Assembly: GCA_030834905.1 (NCBI GenBank)
Contig: JAUQWZ010000006.1
Coordinates: 1-64,000, forward strand
DNA: 64,000 nt
Source: Aggregatilineales bacterium
GTDB lineage: Bacteria; Chloroflexota; Anaerolineae; Aggregatilineales; Phototrophicaceae
Direction: 5' to 3'
The translations under genes and the position numbers were made by a program. The notes beneath the pieces were generated by a model. The model saw nothing but the letters and a program-made list of their open reading frames with translations. It was not told the DNA's origin and ran no database searches. How positions within the stretch are numbered: position 1 is the stretch's first letter; the number at the start of each line of letters is the position of its first letter. Below are positions 39,661 through 48,949 of the stretch, piece by piece.

Positions 39661-40011
39661 GAATTTGGCGCTTGCGAGCTAAAGACCGCCGGGATGTGAC
39701 AGCGCTTTGTGCCTCCTTTACAAGTGAACCCCTGCCCTAATCGTAAACAATAGACGATGCAGTAAGACGGTCATGGTTTTATGCTCCATCCAGGTATCCG
39801 TATTTGGTGAATTTCACCGAATTGATGTGCCCCCGATTGGCGTAATCATTCAAACCATGAACCTGCTGACCGCGCTTTGTTTGGCAAAACGGACGAAAAC
39901 TACGTTCGATTCAGTGCCAGATCGCCAGTTTGAACGGTGGACGCGCATGACCAGCAGGTGCTGTCGGGTACGGTGCCGGAATATCAATTGAAGACTTTCA
40001 GGAGCGCGCAC
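39661..40011 (+). promoter_or_regulatory. Intergenic region upstream of gdhA with a 13-bp palindrome
   Basis: The 350 bases between the YesL-like gene and gdhA contain GGTGAATTTCACC (39806-39818), a palindrome with six-base arms around one base. It is about 195 nt upstream of gdhA and might be an operator. No gene is evident here. A frame reading into gdhA from 39937 lacks a ribosome site. Confidence 0.35.
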
Positions 40012-41304
40012 ATGATCAACACGCAAATCGTCCCCGACATTGTCTTTCGCGAGAACGTGGAAGAATTGAACCCGTTCGCCATCGCCCAAACGCAGCTTGA
40101 CGAAACGGCGGCAGTCCTTTGCCTCGAGCCTGCGGTACACGCCTTCCTGCGCGAACCTGTCCGCGAGCTGCATGTCACGCTCTCTATCAGAATGGATGAT
40201 GGCACCAGCAAGGTGTTCAAAGGCTTCCGGGTGCAGTACAACGACGCCCGTGGACCAACCAAAGGCGGCATTCGCTTTCATCCCGATGAAACCATTGACA
40301 CCGTCAAGGCGCTGGCAGCCTGGATGACCTGGAAGTGTGCAGTAGTGGATATTCCGCTTGGCGGCGGCAAAGGCGGCGTCATCTGCAATCCCAAAGAGCT
40401 GTCCAACGCAGAGTTGGAGCGCCTCAGCCGCGCTTATGTCCGCCAGGTCGCCCGGATTCTGGGTCCCGAAATGGATATCCCCGCCCCGGATGTATACACC
40501 ACCCCGCAGATCATGGCGTGGATGGCAGACGAGTATTCGGTCATTCGGGGTCAGAATGAATTCGGCGTCATCACCGGCAAACCGCTGGCACTCGGTGGAT
40601 CGCGCGGGCGCGAAGACGCCACCGCCCGCGGCGGCATGTGCTGTATTCGCGAGGCTTCCCGCGTGCTTGGGCTAGAAACGCGCGGCGCGACGATGGCGAT
40701 TCAGGGCTTTGGCAATGCCGGTCAGTTTGCCGCTACATTGGGGCAGGAACTGCTCGGCGCGGTCATAGTCGCCGTCTCCGATTCGCGCGGCGGCATCTAC
40801 AACCCGAACGGACTCAAGCCGCAGGACGTGATCGCCTACAAGAAACGAACGGGCTGCCTGACTGGCTACCCGGATGCAGCGCCGATTTCAAACGCCGATC
40901 TGCTGGAACTGGACGTGGACATTCTGGTGCCTTCGGCGCTCGAAAATGTCATCACGGCTGAGAACGCGCCGCGCATCCGAGCCAGGATCAGCGCCGAGCT
41001 GGCAAACGGACCCACCACGCCCGAAGCCGATTACATCCTCCAGCGAAACGGCGTCTACGTGATTCCCGATTTCCTGTGCAATGCGGGCGGCGTCACGGTG
41101 TCGTACTTTGAAATGGTGCAGAATGCCTATGACCGCTACTGGTCGGAAAAGACCGTCCATGAACGGCTGGACGAGAAGATGACCACCGCCTTCCACGCCG
41201 TCCACGACAAAGCGCAGGAGCTTGGGGTACACAACCGCCTGGCTGCCTACAGTGTTGCCGTCGGGCGTGTCGCCGAGGCAGTCAAGCTGCGCGGCTGGGT
41301 ATAA
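40012..41304 (+). CDS. gdhA: Glu/Leu/Phe/Val dehydrogenase, probably glutamate dehydrogenase
   Basis: Interconverts glutamate and 2-oxoglutarate plus ammonia. The 430-residue product has the conserved lysine segments [13 protein letters not shown] and [18 protein letters not shown]. The dinucleotide-binding turn is [13 protein letters not shown], and the C-terminal signature [19 protein letters not shown] is present. The ATG at 40012 has AGGAG eight bases upstream. Cofactor preference is not certain. A strong terminator follows. Metabolically it joins the hut and lysine pathways through glutamate and 2-oxoglutarate. Confidence 0.94.
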   Translation: MINTQIVPDIVFRENVEELNPFAIAQTQLDETAAVLCLEPAVHAFLREPVRELHVTLSIRMDDGTSKVFKGFRVQYNDARGPTKGGIRFHPDETIDTVKALAAWMTWKCAVVDIPLGGGKGGVICNPKELSNAELERLSRAYVRQVARILGPEMDIPAPDVYTTPQIMAWMADEYSVIRGQNEFGVITGKPLALGGSRGREDATARGGMCCIREASRVLGLETRGATMAIQGFGNAGQFAATLGQELLGAVIVAVSDSRGGIYNPNGLKPQDVIAYKKRTGCLTGYPDAAPISNADLLELDVDILVPSALENVITAENAPRIRARISAELANGPTTPEADYILQRNGVYVIPDFLCNAGGVTVSYFEMVQNAYDRYWSEKTVHERLDEKMTTAFHAVHDKAQELGVHNRLAAYSVAVGRVAEAVKLRGWV

Positions 41305-41324
41305 ACGCCAGCATCATTCAATAA

Positions 41325-41356
41325 GAGCCTGGTCGCGCAGACCAGGCTCTTTGTTT
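41325..41356 (+). terminator. Intrinsic terminator after gdhA
   Basis: A perfect ten-base stem GAGCCTGGTC / GACCAGGCTC with a five-base loop is followed by TTTGTTT, 20 bases after the gdhA stop. Confidence 0.9.
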
Positions 41357-41484
41357 CCCTCATCAGCCGCCTGTCGAACCTGATTTGCGCCGCGGCACGT
41401 CACGCCGCGCTCCACACCCCACGCCTGAACTCAACACTTATATTTGTGAAGTACTTGCGGCTTTACACGAATTAGCGCATTATA

Positions 41485-41514
41485 TTGAACAGGCTATTAT
41501 TCAACCTTTACATA
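41485..41514 (+). promoter_or_regulatory. Candidate promoter in the gap before the TolB-like protein
   Basis: TTGAAC (41485-41490) and TACATA (41509-41514) are 18 bases apart in the AT-rich part of the 347-base gap 41357-41703. The gene starts about 190 bases downstream. An 85-codon open frame in this gap has no recognisable feature and is not called. Confidence 0.4.
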
Positions 41515-41703
41515 ACGCAGCACTTACGCAGTCCATACACGCAGGCGCTGACACCGTCTTGCCTGTGGACACGCTCTGCATCCTTGTATTTGTCGGTCGT
41601 TTGTTGCTGGTACTGTTTTCGTTTCACATGCGTCCAGAATAAAGCGTGATCGCAATTTTTAGCGATCACAAGCCGCGCTTCACATAGTTGCTGAGGGTTT
41701 CTT

Positions 41704-44358
41704 ATGGAAATTTACGTCAGACTCCGATATCTCTTTCTGTTCGGCTTGCTCATTCTGCTTCTCGGCAGCGGCACTATCATCAGTTCAACGCTTCAGCCCT
41801 ACCTGGAGCAGGATGCGGCTGCCACTGAAGCGACCACTGAAGCCACTGATGAAGCAGCGGCAGACTCTACCGAAACCGCGCTGGAGCCAGAGGCAACCGC
41901 GCTACCAGCCGCGCCAGACGAAGCGACCGACGCCGTACAAGCGCCGCCAGCCGAGGCGCAGTCACCAGCCTCGGCAGCAGATACCGCTGAAATGACGCCG
42001 GAAGCGACCGAATCGCCTATCGAAGCCAGTGCCATTGTCGCGCCGCAGTTCAATGTAGCTCTGCCGCTGGCAGACCCGCCCGATATTGCGCTTGGCGTGT
42101 TGTGCGCCGCTGTCGATGTTGCTCGATTCACGCTAGAGAATTTCGGTGGACCCATGCCGTTCGCCGGCAGCTACACGATTACGGCTTCCGGCTCGTCCAC
42201 CACGAATTCCTTCCAACTGGCTGCCGGTGGGTCAATATCGTTTGATGCGGCTGGTGACGCCCAGGTGAACGCGGAGTATACCCTGGAGGATGGAACGGTG
42301 AATACGCTCGCCGCGAACGGCGACTGCATCCCCAGACCGAGCAATACGCCAACCAACACACCGACCAACACGATGACACCTACGCAATCCAATACGCCGA
42401 CCATCACCAACACGCCGACGCAGACGTTTACGCCATCGATTACGTTTACGCCGTCAATTACCTTCACCCCCAGCGAGACGTTTACGCCAAGCCAGACGTT
42501 CACGCCGTCGAATACGCGTACGCCGCGACCGACGCGAACAGCGACCAATACGCGGACGCCATCCAACACGCCGACCATCACGTTCACGCCCAGTGAGACG
42601 TTCACACCCAGCCAGACGTTCACGCCCAGCCAAACCTTCACTCCCAGCGAGACGTTTACGCCGAGCCAGACGTTCACGCCGTCGAACACCTTCACGCCGT
42701 CGCTGACGCCGACCACCGATCTGGGCGATCCACTGCTCCGGCTCAGCGTCTCCTGCCTGCCGGTGCTGCCCGGACAGGCTCCGCAGTCCCTCTTCCGCAT
42801 CCGCAACGTGGGCGGCGGCATGGACGATCCGGGCACTTACACGGTAACCGATCCGCGCGGCGGCTCAGCAACTGATTCGCTGCAATTGGATCAGGGTGAC
42901 ATGATTGAGATTACGGCGGCTGCCGACGCTACGGTGAGAGTGTTGTACAGCACGCCGAGTTTCCAGTTTGTGACCCTGGGGGTGACGGGCGCCTGCCAGA
43001 ACGCGCCAACGACTACTTTTACCCCTACTTTTACCGATACGGCGACACCGACCGACACGGCAACCAATCCGCCGCCACCGCCACCGACCGAGCCGCCGCC
43101 ACCAGCGACAGAGCCACCACCACCGCCGCCAACGGATACGCCAATTCCTCCAGCGCCAACCAACACGCCGGTTCCGCCGCCGCCGCCGCCAGTTAATAAC
43201 CCACCGCCGCCACCAGTGGACGAGCCGCCGCCAGCGTTCCCGGTCATTGACATGACTGTACTGGTGGAAGATAACGAACCTGTCGCTTCGTCGTGGACGC
43301 CGATTGAGGTGCAGCCGGGTGCCGACTGCCCCGATTGGCTGATCTACCACACCGATGTAACGGGTGACTGGGAAATCTTCCGTCTCGGCGATCTGCCGTC
43401 TGCGCCCAACGCCGATGTCAACCTGTCGCGGGGCGTTGGCAGCCGTGTCTTCGACGTGATGCCCAGCCGTTCGCCGGACAACGAGTGGATCGCTTTCACA
43501 TCCAACCGCGATGGGAACTGGGAGATCTATATCTCGGCAATCGCCAATGATGAAATCCGGCGCATCACCAATAACACCAGCGGGATTGATCTCGATCCCG
43601 TCTGGTCGCCGCTGGGCAGCGCCATCATCTTTGAATCGAAACGCGGCGACACCTGGGATCTGTACCTGTTTGACCTCGCCACGGGTGACGAAACCCGGCT
43701 AACATCCGACAGCGGCAACAACATTAATGCCACCTGGGCGCACGACAGTTCGAAGATCGCCTTCCAGAGTGACCGCGACGGCTTCTGGCAGATCTATGAG
43801 CTGGATCTGGCGACGTCAGAGCAGCGCCTTCTGAGCGACGGCATCGGTGACGACCACGCGCCGCAGTATTCAGACGACGACCTGATGATCGCCTTCCGGT
43901 CGTACCGCGATGGTGACAACAGCGTCGTCTACACCGCCAACGCCGACGGCGCGCAGGTCACGCGGGTGTCTGACCCGGCTGCCAACGCGCTCAACCATTC
44001 GTGGTCGCCCGATGGTCAGCTTATCGGCTATCAGTCCAACATGGACGGTGACGACGATATCTATGTCTACGAACAGCAGACGCAGGCGACACGCAAGCTG
44101 ACTGAAAACACGATTGATGACTATGCGCCAACGTGGGTCTGCAATGCGCCGGTGATCGTCTTCACCTCGGATATCACCGAAGACTCGAACCTGTTCGAAG
44201 CACCAGCGCTGCCCATCGAAGCCCAGCCCATCAACGTGCAGACTGAAGCATCGCAGCTTACGTTTACCCTCTCGTCCGACCAGTATCCTCTGGACTCCCC
44301 TTCCGAGGAAAACGCCAGCCGTGAGGAATCGCTGCCATCGCCAGTGAAGAACCGGTAA
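41704..44358 (+). CDS. Surface-anchored protein with TFTPS stalk and TolB-like beta-propeller
   Basis: An 884-residue exported protein. An N-terminal hydrophobic anchor (about residues 8-30) is followed by an Ala/Thr/Glu-rich linker. A small beta domain (LCAAVDVARFTLENFGG) comes next, then a long stalk of TFTPSxT repeats with TNTPT variants. A second copy of the beta domain (LSVSCLPVLPGQAPQSLFRI) and a Pro-rich PPPP/TEPP stalk follow. The last 330 residues form a PD40/TolB-type propeller with at least five DGxWEIY/SxDGxxIAFxS blades. The propeller and stalk suggest display well away from the cell. The binding target is unknown. A terminator follows. Confidence 0.8.
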   Translation: MEIYVRLRYLFLFGLLILLLGSGTIISSTLQPYLEQDAAATEATTEATDEAAADSTETALEPEATALPAAPDEATDAVQAPPAEAQSPASAADTAEMTPEATESPIEASAIVAPQFNVALPLADPPDIALGVLCAAVDVARFTLENFGGPMPFAGSYTITASGSSTTNSFQLAAGGSISFDAAGDAQVNAEYTLEDGTVNTLAANGDCIPRPSNTPTNTPTNTMTPTQSNTPTITNTPTQTFTPSITFTPSITFTPSETFTPSQTFTPSNTRTPRPTRTATNTRTPSNTPTITFTPSETFTPSQTFTPSQTFTPSETFTPSQTFTPSNTFTPSLTPTTDLGDPLLRLSVSCLPVLPGQAPQSLFRIRNVGGGMDDPGTYTVTDPRGGSATDSLQLDQGDMIEITAAADATVRVLYSTPSFQFVTLGVTGACQNAPTTTFTPTFTDTATPTDTATNPPPPPPTEPPPPATEPPPPPPTDTPIPPAPTNTPVPPPPPPVNNPPPPPVDEPPPAFPVIDMTVLVEDNEPVASSWTPIEVQPGADCPDWLIYHTDVTGDWEIFRLGDLPSAPNADVNLSRGVGSRVFDVMPSRSPDNEWIAFTSNRDGNWEIYISAIANDEIRRITNNTSGIDLDPVWSPLGSAIIFESKRGDTWDLYLFDLATGDETRLTSDSGNNINATWAHDSSKIAFQSDRDGFWQIYELDLATSEQRLLSDGIGDDHAPQYSDDDLMIAFRSYRDGDNSVVYTANADGAQVTRVSDPAANALNHSWSPDGQLIGYQSNMDGDDDIYVYEQQTQATRKLTENTIDDYAPTWVCNAPVIVFTSDITEDSNLFEAPALPIEAQPINVQTEASQLTFTLSSDQYPLDSPSEENASREESLPSPVKNR
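42337..42720 (+). repeat. Tandem TFTPSxT-coding repeat
   Basis: Within the surface-protein gene, 21-base and related units (ACGTTCACGCCxAGxCAG-like) recur about 15-20 times and encode the Thr/Pro stalk. Such repeats are prone to length change between strains. Confidence 0.8.
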
Positions 44359-44370
44359 CCAGAATCAAAG

Positions 44371-44408
44371 CCCCCACTTCATCAGTCTGGTGAGGTGGGG
44401 GTTTATTT
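44371..44408 (+). terminator. Intrinsic terminator after the surface protein
   Basis: The 11-bp stem CCCCCACTTCA / TGAGGTGGGGG (one wobble) with a nine-base loop is followed by TTTATTT. Confidence 0.85.
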
Positions 44409-44451
44409 GGCCTGGAGCGTGTCGGAAAATCGGCTCACATAACAGGCAGGT

Positions 44452-44476
44452 AGGGGCGCAGCGTGCTGCGCCCTTA
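44452..44476. repeat. GTAGGGGCGC palindromic repeat
   Basis: GGTAGGGGCGCAGC is followed by GTGCTGCGCCCTTAC, a near-perfect palindrome in the gap between convergent genes. It resembles the ends of the 15858-15957 element. Confidence 0.5.
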
Positions 44477-44497
44477 CTCCAAATATTCAGACAGCCT

Positions 44498-45166
44498 CTA
44501 ATGCAGCGTGCCGGGCAGGTACATCGCCAGGTTGTCGAAAATCACATCGGCATCGGTATATTCCGCGCCCGCAACCGACAGACCGGCAAAACCCGCGCCA
44601 TAGGTCGTATCCGTCACTTCGGCAATCAACTGGTCGTTGACGTGCAGGGTGAGCGTGCTGCCCACGCAGGCAGCGCGGATGACATTGAGGTCAATCTGCT
44701 GGTGGATGGCGGGCGAGCGCTGCCAGTCAACCAGCGGCAGAATGTAGTCGCCTTCACCCTTAGCAATGGAATAGAAGCCCTCGGCATTGATCATGAAATA
44801 ATAGCCGTCGCCATCCGCCTCAGCGCGGCACATGACACCGTAGCCGCTGCCAAAATTCAGGTTCATCGGCGTCGCCTCAACTTCGAGGATGATGTCCGAA
44901 TGCTCAGCCTCATTCAGTCCCCACACGTAGCCGCCGTTCATGGTGTAGGCGCGGTAAACGCCGTTTTCGACGCCAAGCTCAACGCCCATTGGATTGGTGT
45001 ATTGTTCCCACACGTCGTCTTCGTCAAACGTTTCGACGGCGAGCAGAATGCCGAGGCTGTCGCCAGAAATAGACTTTGGGTCGTTTTCCTGCCCGTAAGC
45101 GGGAATGCTGGTCACAACCAGACCAATTACGAACATCAAGAGAAAAGCTGCGAACTGCTTACACAT
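44498..45166 (-). CDS. Secreted LamG/DUF1080-like protein
   Basis: A 222-residue exported protein. The signal peptide (about 1-27, ending AYGQE) is followed by a concanavalin-like sandwich pattern: ETFDEDDVWEQYTN, YGVMCRAEADGDGYYFMIN, IRAACVGSTLTLHVNDQLIAEVTD and AGFAGLSVAG. This layout is common in carbohydrate-binding or 3-keto-disaccharide-hydrolase-like domains. No catalytic set is obvious. GAGGT six bases before the ATG at 45166 supports the start. The ligand is unknown. Confidence 0.7.
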   Translation of the reverse strand: MCKQFAAFLLMFVIGLVVTSIPAYGQENDPKSISGDSLGILLAVETFDEDDVWEQYTNPMGVELGVENGVYRAYTMNGGYVWGLNEAEHSDIILEVEATPMNLNFGSGYGVMCRAEADGDGYYFMINAEGFYSIAKGEGDYILPLVDWQRSPAIHQQIDLNVIRAACVGSTLTLHVNDQLIAEVTDTTYGAGFAGLSVAGAEYTDADVIFDNLAMYLPGTLH

Positions 45167-45394
45167 TGATTTACCTCGTGAAAGAATTGACGTTACGGCT
45201 GTCAATTCAATTATCTCAACTTCAAATTAATTATAATTGTGCTTTATAAGATATTCCCTTAAGAAATTCCATCTTCAACACGTTTTGTCTGATATAAAGG
45301 ACTGACGCCGTTCCTCATCTTTGTGCGGGCGGCTGAAGTTGATGTATCATGAGGCTCAGGTCACCCGCCGCACAGGCAGTTTGAGGAGCAGTCT

Positions 45395-47089
45395 ATGGCG
45401 CCGTCAAAGTTCTTATCTGCTGTCCTTGTTATCCTGCTTCACGTTCTGGCACTTGGCGCGGGCGCGCAAGCGAACACCCTGGTTCGCCTGCCTGAAGCCG
45501 AGATCGCCCTCGACCAGCCCTCCAGCCTGGATGTCGTGTTACTTTGCCCGGCAAGCAACTGCATTGGAATTGATATCACCGTTGCCTACGACGCCGATGT
45601 GCTGCGTATCGACGAGGTTGTGCCTGCCGATTTTCTAGGCGACTCGCCGCGCGTGACGTCAAACGAAACCGACAGCCCTGGAACCTTCCGCTTCGCGGCG
45701 CTGTCGTCTGCTGGCGCTCTCCGCCCGGAAGAAGGCGCGGTGTTCAGCATTCGTCTCACCGGGCTGTCGCTTGGCGAAAGCGACCTGTCCGTCACCAGCC
45801 TGACCATTTTCCGTCGCGGCGGCACCTTGCAGGCGACCGCCGAGGATGGCATCGTCAGCGTGTCTGAAGAAGCGGCTGGCGCTGGGCTGGCAGTTTTGAA
45901 CGTATCACGCCGCCTGACGGTGCGGCTGGGTCCGGGTGCTGAATTCAGCGCCGCCGCCACCGTCGAGCCGGGCGCAACGCTGGAAGTGCTGGGTATCAGC
46001 AGCGACGGCGCATGGTATCTGGTGGCGCTGCCCGGGGGCGCTCAGGGCTGGCTGGCGAGCAGCCGCTTCGCCGTCCTATCAGGAAATATCAATCAGATTC
46101 CTATCATCGGCGATGCGGTGGAAGCGACGGTAGAAATCACGGCTGAACCGGCTTCCCCCACGCCCAGCAGCACCCCTGCTCCAACGGCGACCGATGCGAT
46201 CACGCTGACGGCTTCTGAGGGCGTGAAAACGTTGCCAACCGACAGCCCGACCGAACCGCCTACGGAAGCCATTATCCCCAGCAACACGCCGGTGCCGATT
46301 GGACCGACCGTGACCGACACGCAGCCAACCGATGCGGCGACGGCACCGCCGACCAAAACAGCGCTTCCGGCAACCGCCACGCTGCGCACCGACAGCCAGG
46401 CGCAGGTCGCGCCGCCAGCTACCGAAACTGCCGAGGCTACCGCGACGCCCACCAGCACGCCAACCGACACGCCGCAGCCAACCTTCACCCCGTCACCAAC
46501 CGACACACCCGCGCCGCCGACGCCGACTTTCACGGCGACCATTCCCGAACCCTGCACCGTCACCACGACTCTGGCGAATGTCCCCGTCTCGGTGGGACCC
46601 AACCGCGTCGTGCGGACGACCTTCCCAGTCAATCAGGTTGTCGCGGTCACCGGGCAGCAGCAGGCAGACGACGGCTCGCTGTGGTGGCGGCTCGAACCGC
46701 TGGCGGGCAGCCTGGAAACTGACCGTTTCTGGGTGCGCCAGAGCGACGTGACCGCCCAGGGCGGCTGTGATATCGTCGAGGACGCGGACGCGCCGCAGGT
46801 CATTTCGGGCGGCGGTTCAGGCACGCAGTTCAGCGGCACCTTCCGGCGCGGACAGGCGTTTGCCACCCACAACTTCACTATCAGCACCAGCGCCAGCTAT
46901 CAGATCGTCTGCGGCGGCTCGCCCACCTATCCCGAATTCAGCGTCGGGGACAATCACAGCCGGGGACAGACGACAATAGCGTCCAACCTCACGCCCGGAC
47001 GCTACACGCTAACGGTGTTCGCCTCGACGGTGAACTCCGGGCAGACCGTCTACATGAACAGCTACACGTGCAGCCTGTCCCGACGTTAG
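45395..47089 (+). CDS. Secreted cohesin-domain protein with two SH3-like domains
   Basis: A 564-residue exported protein. The signal peptide is about 1-26 (ALGAGAQA). A cohesin-type beta-sandwich at about 32-140 (VLLCPASNCIGIDITVAYDADVLRIDEV) is followed by a bacterial SH3 domain at about 160-215 (RLTVRLGPGAEFS ... GWLASSRF). A Thr/Pro stalk of about 150 residues, a second SH3-like domain (PVSVGPNRVVRTTF), and a C-terminal beta domain with paired cysteines complete it. Cohesins normally bind dockerins in cellulosomes; no dockerin is visible in this window. GAGGAG lies upstream of the ATG. Confidence 0.78.
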   Translation: MAPSKFLSAVLVILLHVLALGAGAQANTLVRLPEAEIALDQPSSLDVVLLCPASNCIGIDITVAYDADVLRIDEVVPADFLGDSPRVTSNETDSPGTFRFAALSSAGALRPEEGAVFSIRLTGLSLGESDLSVTSLTIFRRGGTLQATAEDGIVSVSEEAAGAGLAVLNVSRRLTVRLGPGAEFSAAATVEPGATLEVLGISSDGAWYLVALPGGAQGWLASSRFAVLSGNINQIPIIGDAVEATVEITAEPASPTPSSTPAPTATDAITLTASEGVKTLPTDSPTEPPTEAIIPSNTPVPIGPTVTDTQPTDAATAPPTKTALPATATLRTDSQAQVAPPATETAEATATPTSTPTDTPQPTFTPSPTDTPAPPTPTFTATIPEPCTVTTTLANVPVSVGPNRVVRTTFPVNQVVAVTGQQQADDGSLWWRLEPLAGSLETDRFWVRQSDVTAQGGCDIVEDADAPQVISGGGSGTQFSGTFRRGQAFATHNFTISTSASYQIVCGGSPTYPEFSVGDNHSRGQTTIASNLTPGRYTLTVFASTVNSGQTVYMNSYTCSLSRR

Positions 47090-47140
47090 ATACAGGCTGC
47101 GCGCGCGCCTGAGCCGCGCTGGTTGAATACAGCGTACATT

Positions 47141-47190
47141 AATCCACCGCGATGGTCCTGAGATGCCGTCGCGGTGGATTCTTTTGTATT
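47141..47190 (+). terminator. Intrinsic terminator after the cohesin gene
   Basis: A perfect 12-bp stem AATCCACCGCGA / TCGCGGTGGATT with a 16-base loop is followed by CTTTTGTATTCTT. Confidence 0.85.
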
Positions 47191-47229
47191 CTTAGCGTCA
47201 AAAATGCGTTAAATTAGGAAGATAGAAAG

Positions 47230-47676
47230 TTGAAAAAAGAGCGAATCATGTTCAATAGCGCGACACGAACAGAAAAGAACCTGACGCGGTTCATCGTCAG
47301 CAGCCTCGCTCTGCTTGCACTCGTCGCAGCCATCCTGGCGGGGGGCAGCATCGCCATGCTGAACCACCTGTCCGATCAGATTGATCTGGTAGCGCTGGAG
47401 AAGGTCAACGCCGGAGAAGCGCAAAACACCGAGGAAGTCTTCACGCCCAAGATCATCGTCGCCGGACAGGTGATGGGCAGCGCCTGGCAGGACGGCCAGC
47501 TAGTGATCATCCATGCCGATGTGCTCGAAGACAGCCTGATTTTCATCACGCCGATCACCAAGCCGCGCGGGAACTGGTGGGTCACCAACATCATCCCCGG
47601 CGAATCCTTCACTGTGGAAAGCAGCGCCGACGACGAAAATATGAGCTTTAACTGGATGCTGACGAACGCCCCCTAA
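47230..47676 (+). CDS. Small single-pass membrane protein of unknown function
   Basis: A 148-residue protein with one transmembrane helix (SSLALLALVAAILAGGSIAML) and an extracytoplasmic domain of about 90 residues with strands IIVAGQVMGSAWQDGQLVII and IPGESFTVESSADDENMSF. I do not recognise the family. The TTG at 47230 has AGGAAG eight bases upstream. The ATG at 47248 is an alternative start. Confidence 0.6.
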   Translation: MKKERIMFNSATRTEKNLTRFIVSSLALLALVAAILAGGSIAMLNHLSDQIDLVALEKVNAGEAQNTEEVFTPKIIVAGQVMGSAWQDGQLVIIHADVLEDSLIFITPITKPRGNWWVTNIIPGESFTVESSADDENMSFNWMLTNAP

Positions 47677-47708
47677 CTGAAGAAGCAGGCAGCACGCGGT
47701 ACTGCCCC

Positions 47709-48947
47709 TCAGGACTTGAAACGCGCCACGATTTCACGCATCGTCTCTTCCAGAGCTTCCAGCCGATCCGGCGTTTCTGCTGCCGCGACATAGGAGAAAT
47801 AGTTGACCGGCTTGGGCGTTTCGTAGACTACCGGATCGTAGATGAAGATACCATCCGGCTGTCCCGGCATCAATGGCACAAAGGCAGGATCGTTCAGAAT
47901 CGCGCTCAGGCTGTCCACATTGCACTCCACCAGACGATAACGGGCGTGGATCTCATCCAACCGCAGACCGAGGCGCAGCAGCATCTGCTGGGGATACGTG
48001 CCGGAACAAAAACGCGGATTGATGTCCACCGCGTACAGCTCGTCATCGCAGGTCAGCACATAATCGACTCCAAATACGCCTTGCAGATCGGGGATAACGC
48101 TGCCAATGCGCCGCGTGTACTCGACGATTCTTCGCGCAACCGCCGCTGGCACTTCACTGGGGATCGAATTGCCGTAATGCGTCCAGTGATGCAGGATCTG
48201 GTCGGTCACCGCATAGGACATGGTTTCGCCCTGCCATCGCACCATGTTGACCGAGGGCGACAGCTTAACCTCGTACAGCGTCTCGACCAGCAGCGGAAAG
48301 CTAAGCTGCTCCACCGCCCGCCGCACTTCGCCTTCAGTGAACGCGCGTATAAACCGGCGATGATCTGCCTTCAGCACGACGCCGCGATACGTCCGGTCAG
48401 GATAATCGAAAAACGTCAGCACTTCGTCCAGCGTCTTGCACACCGCGCTTTCCGGCGTTGGCACCCCGGCTTCCCGCGCGTATCGCAAGCCAGCGATCTT
48501 ATGGTTCGCCGCTTCGACTGAGGTTTTGGTCGGATAGATAGTCGGCGTGAATTCAGGCGTCGCCAATGCCTGGCTCAGGCGATCCAGACCGCGCTGGTGA
48601 TCGTTATAGAAGACCGAAAGATCGAGCTGGCGCTCAAGCATGAGTTCGCGCAACCGCCTGAGCGCCCGCGCATCGTCCAGCAGATTGAGCGTGAGGTTGC
48701 CGCTTCGGCGCGCCGGGATGATGATGTGTTCCGGCAGTGAATTCAGATCGGTCAGGTAATCGAGATAATCCTGCCCAAAGCCGCGCAGGGTGTTGACAAC
48801 ACAGACATTCGCCCCCAACAGGAACGGATTCGTGTCATATGCGCCCCAGTCCGCGCGCCCGGATGCGGGAATCCAGTCGTCGTGAATGAAGGCGCACGTT
48901 TGGACGAACTGATCAAGCAGCATCTGGTCTTCGGCGGTTGGAATCAT
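47709..48947 (-). CDS. ATP-grasp ligase-like protein
   Basis: A 412-residue cytoplasmic enzyme with an ATP-grasp fold. VVLKADHRR (Lys193) would contact ATP, LLVETLYEVKLSPSVN is the hinge and middle strand, and YAVDINPRFCSGTYPQ (Asp308, Asn310, Arg312) is the metal- and phosphate-binding motif. Such enzymes join a carboxylate to an amine or thiol through an acyl phosphate; the substrate here is unknown. It is the last gene of a tight four-gene operon; its ATG follows the HAMP gene stop by two bases. There is no similarity by eye to purine, biotin or cell-wall ATP-grasp enzymes. Confidence 0.8.
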   Translation of the reverse strand: MIPTAEDQMLLDQFVQTCAFIHDDWIPASGRADWGAYDTNPFLLGANVCVVNTLRGFGQDYLDYLTDLNSLPEHIIIPARRSGNLTLNLLDDARALRRLRELMLERQLDLSVFYNDHQRGLDRLSQALATPEFTPTIYPTKTSVEAANHKIAGLRYAREAGVPTPESAVCKTLDEVLTFFDYPDRTYRGVVLKADHRRFIRAFTEGEVRRAVEQLSFPLLVETLYEVKLSPSVNMVRWQGETMSYAVTDQILHHWTHYGNSIPSEVPAAVARRIVEYTRRIGSVIPDLQGVFGVDYVLTCDDELYAVDINPRFCSGTYPQQMLLRLGLRLDEIHARYRLVECNVDSLSAILNDPAFVPLMPGQPDGIFIYDPVVYETPKPVNYFSYVAAAETPDRLEALEETMREIVARFKS

Positions 48948-48949
48948 GT

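Noticed and set aside
41385..41642. 85-codon plus-strand open frame after the gdhA terminator
   Set aside because: No ribosome site, no recognisable domain, and it covers the AT-rich promoter region of the next gene.
42337..42720. Regular tandem repeats that could suggest a CRISPR array
   Set aside because: The units are in frame and encode TFTPSxT; there are no unique spacers of constant length and no cas genes.
42171..42836. 221-codon minus-strand frame rich in GVNV repeats
   Set aside because: It is the antisense shadow of the TFTPS-coding repeat of the surface protein.
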